DNA of 59,716 bases from positions 1-59,716 of the forward strand of contig NZ_JAASRN010000005.1 of the NCBI RefSeq assembly GCF_011761635.1, in the 5' to 3' direction. Under the pieces are notes generated by a model. The model was not told the origin of the DNA, did no database searches, and was given only the letters and a program-made list of their open reading frames with translations. Positions 1 through 8,916 of the stretch are shown here, piece by piece. Position 1 is the stretch's first letter, and each line of letters begins with the position of its first letter. The stretch comes from Thermonema lapsum (GTDB taxonomy: Bacteria; Bacteroidota; Bacteroidia; Cytophagales; Thermonemataceae). The translations under genes and the position numbers were made by a program.

Positions 1-73
1 GTTATTCAAAAAGTGAAGAGATGTTGAGAATAACCATTGCCTTATTTATCGCAAAAAGGAATGGAAATTTATC

Positions 74-81
74 TATATTTG
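74..81 (+). promoter_or_regulatory. Bacteroidota -7 promoter element for the LRR gene
   Basis: The octamer TATATTTG matches the Bacteroidota housekeeping -7 consensus TAnnTTTG and lies 22 bases before the ATG at 104, a typical distance. I do not see a good TTTG -33 element at the expected spacing, so the call rests on the -7 match and its position. Confidence 0.5.
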
Positions 82-103
82 GTTACTAATTCCAATTAGA
101 ATT

Positions 104-1057
104 ATGCACATTGAAGGCATTCACTTTGTGGTAAACAATCAGGGGAAACGAGTTGCTGTACAAATAGACCTCAACAAGCATCGCGAGCTGTGGGATGAGT
201 TTTATTTTCAGTGGATTTTGATGAAATGGTGGCAAGAGCTGGACCGCTATTGGAAAGCTACCCTGCGCGAAGTAGTTCGTTTGGACCAAGACGAGCCTTC
301 TGTGCAAGATTTGATGAACATTGCTAATCTGCGTTCTTTGCGCCTCACCTATCCCGAAATGGATGATTTAAGCCCCGTAGCAGTACTTGAAGAGCTTGAG
401 GATTTGATTATTGCCCATACTGCCATTACAGACCTGTCGCCGGTAAGCAACCTACCTCACCTTTATCATTTGGACCTAATGCATACCCAGGTCCAGTCTA
501 TAGAACCGCTACGCCACTTGCGCGGGCTACACGAATTATACTTGCATCACACGGCGGTAACCGACCTGAGCCCCTTACAGAATATGCACTACCTCCAGAT
601 ACTGGCAATTGGGGAAACCAAGATTGAGAACATCGAAGCGCTGGCACACACACGCCGTCTTCAGAAGTTGTTTGCAGCACACTGCAAAGTGAAAGATATA
701 AGCCCCTTGCAGTATTGCGAAAAATTAGAAGTGCTTAACTTGAAATATACCCCAGTAAAAGACATCTCGCCTTTAAAAAAGCTGCGCAGCTTAGAACAGG
801 TATATCTGCAAGGCACCCAAGTAGAAGATTTGGAGCCATTGCGCGGCAAGCCATACTTGCAGGAGCTGGGCATCAGCCACACCCCCATCAAAACCTTAGA
901 ACCTATCTGGCAGCTGCGCGGTTTACGCACCCTGTATTGCTACCATACCCAAGTGCCACAAGAAGAAATAGAACGCTTCAAACAAGAACACCCTCGCTGC
1001 AAAGTGGTAGAAGTAGCCATGGAAGTAGCAGAACTGCGCAGCGAAGAGGAAGATTAG
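104..1057 (+). CDS. cytoplasmic leucine-rich-repeat protein with antitoxin-like N-terminus
   Basis: The 317-residue protein has no signal peptide or membrane segment. Residues 76 to about 297 form ten tandem repeats of exactly 22 residues with the pattern LxxLxLxxTxVxDLSPLxxL, as in SDS22/internalin-type leucine-rich repeats, which usually bind other proteins. Residues 7-35 (FVVNNQGKRVAVQIDL, then HRELWDEFY) resemble the short strand-helix segment found in Phd/YefM-like antitoxins and related orphan proteins; this is a resemblance seen by eye, not a domain hit. The gene is monocistronic or leads into the next gene, which has its own promoter. Function unknown; an adaptor or scaffold role is inferred. 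Confidence 0.85.
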   Translation: MHIEGIHFVVNNQGKRVAVQIDLNKHRELWDEFYFQWILMKWWQELDRYWKATLREVVRLDQDEPSVQDLMNIANLRSLRLTYPEMDDLSPVAVLEELEDLIIAHTAITDLSPVSNLPHLYHLDLMHTQVQSIEPLRHLRGLHELYLHHTAVTDLSPLQNMHYLQILAIGETKIENIEALAHTRRLQKLFAAHCKVKDISPLQYCEKLEVLNLKYTPVKDISPLKKLRSLEQVYLQGTQVEDLEPLRGKPYLQELGISHTPIKTLEPIWQLRGLRTLYCYHTQVPQEEIERFKQEHPRCKVVEVAMEVAELRSEEED

Positions 1058-1072
1058 GAAAGTGAAAAATCG

Positions 1073-1080
1073 TAATTTTG
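1073..1080 (+). promoter_or_regulatory. Bacteroidota -7 promoter element for the 1103-4904 gene run
   Basis: TAATTTTG followed by C is a perfect TAnnTTTG match, 22 bases before the ATG at 1103. It would drive the lipocalin-like gene and, by overlap of stop and start codons, rmlD-like and HhH genes downstream. Confidence 0.6.
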
Positions 1081-1102
1081 CATATATCAATCCGATACAT
1101 CT

Positions 1103-1558
1103 ATGAAAACACACATGAGCCTCCTGCTCCTGAGCGCGTGCTTTCTGAGCATGCCACTCTTTACTATGGCACAAAAGAAAACAGACAGTCCCATTGCCGG
1201 GCAATGGCAGCTGGTGGCGCTCGAAATCCCTACCTATGAAGAGCTGATTCGCAACGCCTCTCCTGAACAGAAGCAACAATACCGAAACGAAGTACTTACG
1301 CTGATTCGGTATTCCTCTTTTGAGTTTCGCCCGGATGGCACCTATTCCATCTATTTTGCCGGCAATCGCGAAGAGGGTACTTGGCGCCTCGACCCCTCAC
1401 TTAGCAAATTATGGATTCGGCGTAAAGAAGCCGATGGCTCCTATGCCGAAGAGACTTTCATTGCCATCGAAAAGTTGGAAAAGAACGAAATGGTCTTGCT
1501 TAATGACTACGAATCGGGCGAAATCATACGCATGAAGCTCAAACACTTGAAAAAATGA
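1103..1558 (+). CDS. exported lipocalin-like small protein
   Basis: The 151-residue product starts with a signal peptide (lysine near the N-terminus, hydrophobic core LLLLSACFLSMPLF, cleavage probably after MAQ). The mature part has the pattern of small lipocalin-like domains: an early GxW motif (IAGQWQLVAL), then strands with FEFRPDGTYSIYF and GTWRLD, and a hydrophobic C-terminal strand. Such domains bind small hydrophobic ligands in the periplasm or at the surface. There is a Cys in the signal segment (LSAC), but the following residues fit a signal-peptidase I site better than a lipobox. The last codons overlap the next gene's start (ATGA), so the two are translationally coupled. Ligand unknown. 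Confidence 0.75.
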   Translation: MKTHMSLLLLSACFLSMPLFTMAQKKTDSPIAGQWQLVALEIPTYEELIRNASPEQKQQYRNEVLTLIRYSSFEFRPDGTYSIYFAGNREEGTWRLDPSLSKLWIRRKEADGSYAEETFIAIEKLEKNEMVLLNDYESGEIIRMKLKHLKK

Positions 1559-2487
1559 GTACACAGAAAATCCTAATTACTGGCTCCAACGGGCTTTTAG
1601 GGCAAAAATTGTTAGCTCTTTTAGGACAAGACGAAAACATTCAGATTATTGCCACCTCGCGCGGCACTCCCCGTGCTCCCCTGCCTGCCAATGCCGTGTA
1701 TATCAGCTTGGATGTAAGCCGAGCAGATGAAGTGGAGAAAGTAGTGAAACTGCACCGCCCCGATGCTATCATTCACACAGCTGCCAAAACCCAAGTAGAT
1801 GAGTGCGAGCTGAACCCCCAAGACTGCTATCTGCAAAATGTAGAAGCCGTACGCAACGTAGCACAAGCCGCCGCCCAAATGAGGGCTTTTCTTCTTCATT
1901 TGTCCACCGACTTCATTTTCGATGGAACGGCAGGTCCTTACAAAGAAGAAGACACGCCCAACCCTATCAGTGTTTATGGAAAAAGCAAGCTGGAAGCCGA
2001 AACACTCATTCAGTCTATAAAAGGGCTACAGTGGGCAATTGCCCGCACGGTCTTGGTGTATGGCTATTCGCCCACACTCAGCCGTAGCAATATAGTGCTA
2101 TGGGCGATAGAAGCACTTGAACAAGGCAAGCCCATCAAGGTAGTAGATGACCAATGGCGAACCCCCACACTCGCAGAAGACTTAGCTGACGGCTGCGCTC
2201 GTATCGTAGCACAGCGTGCCGGTGGTATTTGGCATTTATCGGGCAAAGAGCTGATGACACCTTACGAAATGGTCATGCGCATTGCCCGCTACTTTGGTTA
2301 TCCGACCGACACAGTAGAACGAGCAGATGCATCTTCATTTACGCAGCCGGCTAAACGCCCCCCTAAAACCGGCTTTATAATAGACAAAGCCATGACACAG
2401 CTGGGCTATCAGCCACACAGCTTTGAAAAGGGCTTGGCACTTATTCACAAGCAAATGCAGAGGGAAAGCATAAGCAAAGATGTTTAA
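1555..2487 (+). CDS. SDR-family NAD(P)-dependent sugar reductase, RmlD-like
   Basis: The 310-residue protein begins ILITGSNGLLGQKLL, the GxxGxxG Rossmann motif of extended short-chain dehydrogenases. It continues with the NAD-binding D-V strand (YISLDVSRADEV), HTAAKTQVDECE, the catalytic STDFIFDG segment and YGKSKLEAE (YxxxK catalytic Tyr/Lys), followed by the RTVLVYGYS segment. This order is that of dTDP-4-dehydrorhamnose reductases (RmlD). No other rhamnose genes (rmlABC) are in the window, so the sugar substrate is uncertain, and other family members act on similar keto-sugars. It overlaps the gene before (ATGA) and after (TAATG), indicating an operon. Confidence 0.85.
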   Translation: MSTQKILITGSNGLLGQKLLALLGQDENIQIIATSRGTPRAPLPANAVYISLDVSRADEVEKVVKLHRPDAIIHTAAKTQVDECELNPQDCYLQNVEAVRNVAQAAAQMRAFLLHLSTDFIFDGTAGPYKEEDTPNPISVYGKSKLEAETLIQSIKGLQWAIARTVLVYGYSPTLSRSNIVLWAIEALEQGKPIKVVDDQWRTPTLAEDLADGCARIVAQRAGGIWHLSGKELMTPYEMVMRIARYFGYPTDTVERADASSFTQPAKRPPKTGFIIDKAMTQLGYQPHSFEKGLALIHKQMQRESISKDV

Positions 2488-3422
2488 TGAATGACGCTGC
2501 TATGCGCCCACTCATCGACTTTTTACACCGTCAATTCTTAATGCATCGTCGTGAGTTGTACGGCATGGCACTGCTCACACTACTTCTGGGCTTATGGCTG
2601 GGCAGTTCTCAATTGGCTACCCATTTCTTCAGCAAAACCCTCCCCCCTCTTACTCCACCTCTGCTCGACAGCTTGGCTTCTACCCTACCTTCCGACGGCG
2701 GTAATGTATCGGTGCACAACAAAGCGAAGAAGTTCCCTTCTCCTGCGCAAGAATTGTTTGATTTTGACCCCAATACCGCTACTTTGGCTGAGTGGCAACG
2801 CTTGGGCGCTCCGCAATGGTTAGCGCAGAGAATTATCAACTACCGAAACAAAGGTGGATATTTTTACAAGAAAGAAGACTTGCAAAAAATATATGGTTTT
2901 CCACAAGGGCTATATCAGGCTTTAGCTCCCTACATAAAAATAAACCCTTCCAATAAACCAAATTCCTCTGTTGAATCCCAAACAAATGCCTTCATAAGAC
3001 CTTCCTATAAGGAAGATAAAAGTCCCCTAATCATAGAACTGAATACTGCCGATACCACTGCCCTCAAACAATTGCGTGGTATAGGTAGTGTGTATGCTCG
3101 GCGCATTGTGCATTATCGCGAGCTATTGGGCGGTTTTCATTCGGTAGAGCAGTTGAAGGAAGTGTATGGGCTGCCCGAAGAGACCTATCAAAGTATGCTG
3201 CCTTTCATCACCATAGATACAGCCCAGCTGCGTCGGATTCGTATCAATGAAGCCGATGCCGAAACCCTCGCTCGGCATCCTTATCTCGATAAAAGAAAAG
3301 CCAAAGCGATGGTAGCCTACCGTTTGCAGCATGGTCCTTTTCACAGCATAGACGATTTGAAGAAAATAAAAGTGCTCAGTGAGGAAGAAGTAAACAAATT
3401 GGCACCTTATCTTGCCTTTTAG
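2487..3422 (+). CDS. membrane-anchored triple helix-hairpin-helix (ComEA/T2SK-like) protein
   Basis: The 311-residue protein has one N-terminal membrane segment (about residues 25-45, LYGMALLTLLLGLWLG) and then three helix-hairpin-helix units of about 60 residues: FDPNTATLAEWQRLG (from ~88), IELNTADTTALKQLRGIG (from ~180) and IRINEADAETLARHPYL (from ~250). Each ends in a short FHSVEQLKEVYGL-type hairpin. The first-position INxAxxxxLxxLPGIG pattern is that of ComEA DNA-receptor domains, which bind double-stranded DNA non-specifically at the outside of the inner membrane during uptake. Triple-repeat versions are frequent in Bacteroidota, where their role is not established. The start codon shares its A with the preceding stop codon. 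Confidence 0.8.
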   Translation: MNDAAMRPLIDFLHRQFLMHRRELYGMALLTLLLGLWLGSSQLATHFFSKTLPPLTPPLLDSLASTLPSDGGNVSVHNKAKKFPSPAQELFDFDPNTATLAEWQRLGAPQWLAQRIINYRNKGGYFYKKEDLQKIYGFPQGLYQALAPYIKINPSNKPNSSVESQTNAFIRPSYKEDKSPLIIELNTADTTALKQLRGIGSVYARRIVHYRELLGGFHSVEQLKEVYGLPEETYQSMLPFITIDTAQLRRIRINEADAETLARHPYLDKRKAKAMVAYRLQHGPFHSIDDLKKIKVLSEEEVNKLAPYLAF

Positions 3423-3477
3423 CAAACAATTTGCCTGTACAAATTCTTTTTCTTTGAAAGAAGCGACAGTACAAGTT

Positions 3478-4362
3478 ATGGGACAATACAGTATTAAGGA
3501 GATAGAGCATCTGTCGGGCATCAAGGCACATACCCTACGCATGTGGGAACAACGTTATGGTGTAGTAACTCCCAAACGCAGCGATAGCAACATACGCTAC
3601 TATGACGATGCCGACCTGCGGCGGCTCATGAATATCGCTTTGCTTACCAAGCACGGCATGCGCATATCGAAGGTTGTTAAAATGAGCGACCGGGAGCTGC
3701 GAGAGGCAGTTATGCAACTTGAATCGCAGGGCAGCGGACAGGAAGAAATGATTGATGCCCTCACTTTGGCAATGCTTGAACTGGATGAATACCGCTTCGA
3801 AAAAGTGATTTCCACAGCCATTATCAAGCATGGCTTCGATAAGGCGTTTTTGGAAATTGTGCATCCTTTTATGAAACGAGTAGGGCTCTTGTGGCAGACC
3901 TCAGCCATTTGCCCCGCACACGAGCATTTTATTTCCTGCCTCATACGGCAAAAACTGATAGTGGCTATCGATGCGCAAGCAGTAAATCCCCATTCCAATA
4001 AACCTCGTTTCCTGTTGATGCTTCCAGAAGGCGAATGGCATGAACTCTCTTTGCTCTTCTCTCACTATTTGATTAAGAAGCAAGGCTTTCCAGTGTTGTA
4101 TTTGGGGCAGTCGGTACCCATGCAAGATGTGGTGGAAGCTTACCGGCAATGGAATCCCAAATATTTGCTCACAGTCTTGACTTCTTACCCGCCTATCAAA
4201 GAAATGCAAGCTTTCATTTATGAGCTTTCCGAAAGCTTCCCAGATTCGAGCGTGCTCATCACCGGGCATAATGTCGTAGGGCAAGGTTGGGAGCTTCCCG
4301 AAAATGTTCAGTTAATCAACAAAATGGAAGACTTAGTTTTCCTTCTTCAATCTATTGACTGA
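3478..4362 (+). CDS. MerR-family regulator with C-terminal B12-binding-type domain
   Basis: The ATG at 3478 gives MGQYSIKEIEHLSGI, exactly where MerR proteins start; an in-frame TTG at 3412 would overlap the previous gene and is unlikely. Residues 4-70 are a MerR winged helix (HTLRMWEQRYG, SNIRYYDDADLRRL). About residues 85-165 form the four-helix cap and 175-290 a cobalamin-binding Rossmann-like domain, as in CarH/LitR light regulators. The usual DxHxxG histidine-ligand motif is replaced by EWHELS: His is kept, but Asp is Glu and Gly is Ser. Whether it still binds a cobalamin is therefore open. CarH-type proteins repress light-stress and carotenoid genes; no such gene is adjacent. The stop overlaps the next start. 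Confidence 0.85.
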   Translation: MGQYSIKEIEHLSGIKAHTLRMWEQRYGVVTPKRSDSNIRYYDDADLRRLMNIALLTKHGMRISKVVKMSDRELREAVMQLESQGSGQEEMIDALTLAMLELDEYRFEKVISTAIIKHGFDKAFLEIVHPFMKRVGLLWQTSAICPAHEHFISCLIRQKLIVAIDAQAVNPHSNKPRFLLMLPEGEWHELSLLFSHYLIKKQGFPVLYLGQSVPMQDVVEAYRQWNPKYLLTVLTSYPPIKEMQAFIYELSESFPDSSVLITGHNVVGQGWELPENVQLINKMEDLVFLLQSID

Positions 4363-4904
4363 TGCGCTATTGGTTTGTATTGGTTTTCCTGCTGGGCTTT
4401 TGTTGGTTGCTTGTCGGCTGTGCAGACCACAACAGAAAAATCGAAGAGGGCAAGGTGCGTTTTCAAACTACCGACGCCAGCCGTTTGTATTTTCACAACG
4501 TTCGTTCTATTCGTTATCGCATAGAAGAGGTAGGGAAAGACCGCATGCAAATATGCCGCCACAAAGACTTTACAGAAGCTGCTTTGGCTCTTTATCCCGT
4601 CATTGCCAATAATTACATGCACGACCAAGCCTACATCTTTCACGAAATGGCAGACTCACTGCACCAAAAAGAGGCTGTATTGCTGATTGGGGAACCCACT
4701 GCCGACACGCTTTCTTTAAACCTGAACACCCACGAAGCCCATTACCGTTTTGCGCAAGAGCTTTATAATGCTATTGTAGCAGACCAAAAGCTGCAACTGT
4801 GCCTTAACGGAGAATGCCACGATTTCCTTACCAACGAAGAGCTCCGCAAAACATTTCGTTTGGTGTATAGAGATTATTTTCGACTAGTACAGGTTTTCAA
4901 GTAA
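4362..4904 (+). CDS. putative lipoprotein of unknown function
   Basis: The 180-residue product starts with a hydrophobic segment ending in a lipobox-like LLVGC at about residues 17-21, so it is probably a lipoprotein. The remainder is mixed alpha/beta, with two cysteines in LCLNGEC near the C-terminus that could pair. I do not recognise a family. Its ATG overlaps the stop of the MerR-like gene by one base (TGATG), so the two are probably co-translated, which ties it to the regulator by position only. Confidence 0.65.
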   Translation: MRYWFVLVFLLGFCWLLVGCADHNRKIEEGKVRFQTTDASRLYFHNVRSIRYRIEEVGKDRMQICRHKDFTEAALALYPVIANNYMHDQAYIFHEMADSLHQKEAVLLIGEPTADTLSLNLNTHEAHYRFAQELYNAIVADQKLQLCLNGECHDFLTNEELRKTFRLVYRDYFRLVQVFK

Positions 4905-4950
4905 AAAGTGGAGAGTAGAAGTTCGAGCCGCCATGTTCATAGCAAAATAA

Positions 4951-4976
4951 ACAGGGAGGCACATTTGCCCCCCTGT
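4951..4976 (-). terminator. recA terminator
   Basis: An imperfect hairpin (arms ACAGGG-A-GGC and GCC-C-CCCTGT, loop of six) lies just past the recA stop. Read on the minus strand it is followed by TTTATTTT, the form of an intrinsic terminator. It also sits at the end of the convergent lipoprotein gene. Confidence 0.6.
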
Positions 4977-4997
4977 AAAGCCTAAACTCCGCAAATC

Positions 4998-6101
4998 CTA
5001 TTCATCATCCCTTACTTCTGGTGCATTGTCGTCGTCTTCCATTACGAGGTTTTCACTATCACCGGCTTTGATGTCTATGGGCAACTCCACCCCCTGTAAG
5101 AGCTCTGCTCGAATTTTCTGCTCCAGCTCATCGGCAAGCTCGGGGTTGTCGCGCAGTAGTTCAATTACTTTTTCACGCCCTTGTGCAAGCTTGGTATCTC
5201 CGTATGAATACCAAGAGCCTGATTTTTTCACGATGTCCAGCTGTTCTGCCAAGTCAACAATTTCACCCAGCTTCGATACCCCCTCACCATACATAATATC
5301 GAACTCCACAGTTTTGAAAGGGGGTGCCACCTTATTTTTTACTACTTTCACACGGGTGCGGTTGCCCACTACCACTTTGTCTTTTTTGATAGACCCTACG
5401 CGACGGATGTCAATCCGCACGCTGGCATAAAATTTCAAGGCATTGCCACCCGTGGTGGTTTCGGGGTTGCCAAACATCACGCCTATCTTTTCGCGCAGCT
5501 GGTTGATAAAAATACAACAGCAGCTGGTTTTGCTAATCACACCGGTGAGCTTACGCAAAGCTTGCGACATCAAGCGGGCTTGCAAACCCATTTTGCTGTC
5601 TCCCATCTCGCCCTCCAATTCAGCTTTGGGCACCAAAGCTGCCACCGAATCCACCACAATAATATCAACGGCACCGGAACGAATGAGGTGCTCTGTGATT
5701 TCAAGCGCCTGCTCGCCACTATCGGGCTGCGAGATAAGCAGTCGCTCTGTATTGATACCCAGCTTTTGAGCATAGATAGGGTCGAAAGCATGCTCGGCAT
5801 CGATGAATGCCGCTATGCCGCCTTGTTTTTGTGCTTCGGCAATGGCTTGCAATGCCAGTGTGGTTTTTCCGGATGATTCCGGTCCGTAGATTTCAATGAT
5901 TCGCCCGCGCGGGAATCCTCCTACCCCCAAGGCTATATCCACCATGAGCGAACCGGTTGATATCACTGGAATATCCATTTTCTGGTTGTCGCTCAGGCGC
6001 ATTACTACCCCTTTGCCATAAGCCTTTTCGAGTTGTGCTATGGCATTCTGCAAACTGGCTAATTTAGGGTCATTGATTTGTTCGTCTTTTTTCTTTGCCA
6101 T
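4998..6101 (-). CDS. recA: RecA recombinase
   Basis: RecA forms filaments on single-stranded DNA, catalyses strand exchange and triggers LexA self-cleavage. The 367-residue protein is of normal length. Walker A GPESSGKT is at residues 73-80, Walker B is [10 protein letters not shown] at about 145-154, the MAW/L1-L2 region contains [21 protein letters not shown], and the C-terminus is strongly acidic ([13 protein letters not shown]) as in most RecA proteins. It has its own -7 element (6138-6145) and a terminator, so it is a single-gene unit. No LexA box is recognisable to me upstream. Confidence 0.98.
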   Translation of the reverse strand: MAKKKDEQINDPKLASLQNAIAQLEKAYGKGVVMRLSDNQKMDIPVISTGSLMVDIALGVGGFPRGRIIEIYGPESSGKTTLALQAIAEAQKQGGIAAFIDAEHAFDPIYAQKLGINTERLLISQPDSGEQALEITEHLIRSGAVDIIVVDSVAALVPKAELEGEMGDSKMGLQARLMSQALRKLTGVISKTSCCCIFINQLREKIGVMFGNPETTTGGNALKFYASVRIDIRRVGSIKKDKVVVGNRTRVKVVKNKVAPPFKTVEFDIMYGEGVSKLGEIVDLAEQLDIVKKSGSWYSYGDTKLAQGREKVIELLRDNPELADELEQKIRAELLQGVELPIDIKAGDSENLVMEDDDNAPEVRDDE

Positions 6102-6137
6102 GGTTTTATTTTTTTACTTGATTTTCAATTGATAAGA

Positions 6138-6145
6138 CAAATATA
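6138..6145 (-). promoter_or_regulatory. recA -7 promoter element
   Basis: On the minus strand this reads TATATTTG, a perfect TAnnTTTG match, 36 bases before the recA ATG. The predicted leader is about 30 bases and AT-rich. No TTTG lies at the -33 spacing. Confidence 0.5.
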
Positions 6146-6172
6146 AAAGCAAGCTCCTTCTTTTTATACAGA

Positions 6173-6850
6173 TTACACAAAGCGGCGCTGCCATTCTTCG
6201 GCAATGACTCCTTCATTGAGCCATACGCCGCGGTCTGCCATTTTAGCAAGCTCTTTGTGGTGGGTAACAATGATAAATGCCGTACGAAAGTCCTCACGCA
6301 ATTTAAGAAAGAGTTCATGCAGGTGTATGGCATTGGCTTCGTCGAGGTTGCCACTGGGTTCATCAGCCAGTACCAAACGAGGATGGTTGACCAACGCCCG
6401 TGCCACGGCTACCCGCTGCGCCTCCCCCCCCGACAAACGCCCGGGTTCGTGCTTGGCACGGTGTGCTACCCCCAAATACTCGAGTAAGCATGCTGCCCGT
6501 TCATAGGCTTCGGCTTTGTCTATGCCCTGAATGAGGGCAGGCATCGCAGCATTTTCAAGTGCCGTAAACTCGGGCAAAAGGTTATGAAACTGAAACACAA
6601 AACCCAAGGCTTGGTTTCTTATTTTGTTTAATTGTTTAGCAGAGACAGCGTGTAAAGGAGTCCCTTCAAAAATCAATTGTCCGCGGTCGGGTGTGTCGAG
6701 AGTGCCCAAAATGTGCAATAAGGTGCTCTTGCCTGCGCCCGAGGCTCCCATTACGGAAAGCACTTCGGCTTCTTGCAGTTGAAGGTTCACGCCCCTGAGC
6801 ACCTGCACGTTGCCGTAAGATTTGTGTATATCAATGGCTTCTAACAGCAT
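6173..6850 (-). CDS. ABC transporter ATPase, LolD-type
   Basis: The 225-residue protein is a stand-alone ABC ATPase of the MacB/LolD class: Walker A GASGAGKST at 35-43, Q-loop in FVFQFHNLLPE, signature LSGGEAQR at 138-145, Walker B LVLADEP at about 158-164, and the switch His in VTHH. The Q-loop sequence and short length are those of LolD, which powers release of lipoproteins from the inner membrane with a LolC/E permease. A LolC/E-like permease is encoded at 56108, far away, so pairing with it is an inference. Other members of the class (FtsE, MacB-type exporters) are not excluded. Confidence 0.88.
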   Translation of the reverse strand: MLLEAIDIHKSYGNVQVLRGVNLQLQEAEVLSVMGASGAGKSTLLHILGTLDTPDRGQLIFEGTPLHAVSAKQLNKIRNQALGFVFQFHNLLPEFTALENAAMPALIQGIDKAEAYERAACLLEYLGVAHRAKHEPGRLSGGEAQRVAVARALVNHPRLVLADEPSGNLDEANAIHLHELFLKLREDFRTAFIIVTHHKELAKMADRGVWLNEGVIAEEWQRRFV

Positions 6851-6893
6851 GTTTGTTTATGTTTGTGTCAATTTACACCAAAATGAAATAAAA

Positions 6894-6920
6894 GAAAAAA
6901 GGACTGCCTTGCGACAGTCC
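6894..6920 (-). terminator. rny terminator
   Basis: Perfect 6-bp stem GGACTG/CAGTCC with an 8-base loop. On the minus strand it is followed by TTTTTT, directly after the rny stop codon. It ends the pheT-zapA-rny cluster. Confidence 0.75.
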
Positions 6921-6952
6921 CGAGATATGGAAAGCAAAACACTTCAAAGAAA

Positions 6953-8512
6953 CTATTTGGCATAGTTGATAGCCCGGGTTTCGCGAATCACCGTTACTTT
7001 GATTTGTCCGGGGTATTGCATTTCTTTTTCTATTTTTTGAGCTATTTCGAACGAAAGCATGCTTGCCTGTTCGTCGGATATGTTTTCGGCATCGACCATC
7101 ACGCGCAATTCACGCCCTGCCTGCAAAGCATAGCACTTATAGACACCATCAAAGGAAAGCGCCAAAGCTTCCAAGTCTTTGAGGCGCTGCAAATAGGACT
7201 CCATCACCTCGCGGCGTGCGCCGGGGCGTGAACCAGAAATAGCATCGCAAGCTTGCACGATGGGGGCTATCATGGTAGTCATTTCTATTTCGTCGTGGTG
7301 GGCACCGATGGCATTGCAAACATCGGGATGTTCTTTGTATTTCTTGGCAAGCTCCATGCCCAAGATAGCATGCGGTAAGTCACTTTCTTCGGGATACACT
7401 TTGCCGATGTCATGCAGCAAGCCAGCGCGCTTTGCCATCTTGGCATTCAAACCCAGTTCTGCAGCCATGATGCCACAGAGTTGTGCCACTTCTTTTGAGT
7501 GCTGCAACAGGTTTTGCCCATAAGACGAACGGAAGCGCATGCGCCCCACCAGCTTAATGAGCTCGGGATGCAAGCCATGAATACCTAATTCGATGGCAGT
7601 GCGTTCGCCTATTTCTATGATTTCTTCTTCGAGCTGTTTTTCTACTTTGGCTACCACCTCTTCGATACGGGCGGGATGAATACGCCCATCTTGCACCAAA
7701 CGATGCAAAGACAGACGAGCAATTTCACGACGCACAGGGTCGAAGCCTGAAATAATGACTGCTTCGGGGGTGTCGTCCACGATGATTTCCACGCCTGTGG
7801 CTGCTTCCAGTGCGCGTATGTTACGCCCTTCTCGCCCGATGATTTTGCCTTTCAGCTCATCAGACTCCAGCGGAAATACCGACACACAGTTTTCTATAGT
7901 GTGGTCAGTAGCGGTACGCTGAATGGCTTCCAGTATGATTTTTTTGGCTTTCTTGTTAGCGGTAATTTTGGCTTCTTCCAAGATGTCTTTGATATAGGAA
8001 GAAGCTTTGGTTTGGGCTTCTGCCTTGAGCGACTCTAAGAGTTGCGCCTTCGCCTCTTCGGCAGTCATACCAGCGATTCTCTCCAAGTTCTTGATTTGCT
8101 GCTGCAACAAGCGCTCGGCTTCTTCACGTTTTTTGGAAATGGCTTCGCTCTGTTGGCTCAAGGAGGTTTCAAGGGCTTTCAGCTCTGCTTCTTTGGCTTT
8201 GATTTGCTCAATTACTTTATTTAAGTTTTGCTCCTTTTGCTTGAGCTTAGCCTCGTTGTTGAGCAATATGTTTTTCTTTTTGGCTACCTCATCATCAAAT
8301 TCTGCTTTCAGTTGTAAGAACTTTTCTTTGGCAGCCAATTCTTTTTCCTTGTACATGTTTTCGGCTTTGGCTTTTGCCTCACGCAAGATTTGCTCGGCAC
8401 GCGCTTGTGCTTCTTCTTCTAATTTTTGAGAGGCTTTTTTGAAAATACCCCTCCCGATAAGGACTCCACCGCCCAATGACAGCGGTATCAGCATCCAATA
8501 TAGCCATTCCAT
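6953..8512 (-). CDS. rny: ribonuclease Y
   Basis: RNase Y is a membrane-anchored endoribonuclease that starts mRNA decay. The 519-residue protein shows the full domain order: an N-terminal membrane helix ([18 protein letters not shown]), a long charged coiled coil (about 30-185, rich in K/E/A), a KH domain with [15 protein letters not shown], and an HD domain with LLHDIGK and later GAHHDE. Length matches the family. It follows zapA by 78 bases, and that spacer holds a hairpin (8528-8554), so it may have separate control. Clustering with zapA and pheT is common in this phylum to my knowledge. Confidence 0.97.
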   Translation of the reverse strand: MEWLYWMLIPLSLGGGVLIGRGIFKKASQKLEEEAQARAEQILREAKAKAENMYKEKELAAKEKFLQLKAEFDDEVAKKKNILLNNEAKLKQKEQNLNKVIEQIKAKEAELKALETSLSQQSEAISKKREEAERLLQQQIKNLERIAGMTAEEAKAQLLESLKAEAQTKASSYIKDILEEAKITANKKAKKIILEAIQRTATDHTIENCVSVFPLESDELKGKIIGREGRNIRALEAATGVEIIVDDTPEAVIISGFDPVRREIARLSLHRLVQDGRIHPARIEEVVAKVEKQLEEEIIEIGERTAIELGIHGLHPELIKLVGRMRFRSSYGQNLLQHSKEVAQLCGIMAAELGLNAKMAKRAGLLHDIGKVYPEESDLPHAILGMELAKKYKEHPDVCNAIGAHHDEIEMTTMIAPIVQACDAISGSRPGARREVMESYLQRLKDLEALALSFDGVYKCYALQAGRELRVMVDAENISDEQASMLSFEIAQKIEKEMQYPGQIKVTVIRETRAINYAK

Positions 8513-8527
8513 AACATTACTACTTTT

Positions 8528-8554
8528 GAAGGTTCAACCATGATTATAACCTTC
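8528..8554 (-). promoter_or_regulatory. hairpin in the zapA-rny spacer
   Basis: Inverted repeat GAAGGTT / AACCTTC with a 13-base loop, 16 bases before the rny ATG. No T-run follows on the minus strand, so it is not a classical terminator. It could be an RNA-processing site, a translation-control hairpin or chance; the function is inferred only from location. Confidence 0.35.
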
Positions 8555-8590
8555 AATAGCGCAATGCTTGGGAATGGGAGGGATTGACTG

Positions 8591-8908
8591 TCAGCGGATG
8601 AGGTTTTCGGAACGCTGCAGGGTGAGGTCAATGATTTCTTCTAAGGAGTTGATTTTTGACAGAAACAGGTCTTCATAGGTATCCAATGCTTCTTTCAAGC
8701 TTTCTTTTTCCATAGAGCAGTCCACTGCATAAATAGCTAGTAGGTCCTGCGAGTCGGTCACCCCGTAAACGTCCTTATAGTGCTTCAGTTGCTGGTTTAT
8801 TTGTTTACCCACCGCCCGCAGACGAGCTTCATCCTCGAGGTCCACCTCCATAGGATAGGAACGCTCGGCAATGCGCAGGGTGATGGGCAATTTTTGACTC
8901 ATAGTCAA
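8591..8908 (-). CDS. zapA: cell division protein ZapA
   Basis: ZapA is a small protein that cross-links FtsZ filaments at the division ring. The 105-residue product has the ZapA layout: an N-terminal beta-strand pair (LPITLRIAERSYPMEVDLEDEARLR), the linker helix with AVGKQINQQLKHYK, the segment DSQDLLAIYAVDC and a C-terminal amphipathic coiled-coil helix. It is 8 bases downstream of a coiled-coil gene that may encode its partner. Confidence 0.88.
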   Translation of the reverse strand: MTMSQKLPITLRIAERSYPMEVDLEDEARLRAVGKQINQQLKHYKDVYGVTDSQDLLAIYAVDCSMEKESLKEALDTYEDLFLSKINSLEEIIDLTLQRSENLIR

Positions 8909-8916
8909 TGCTCTTT

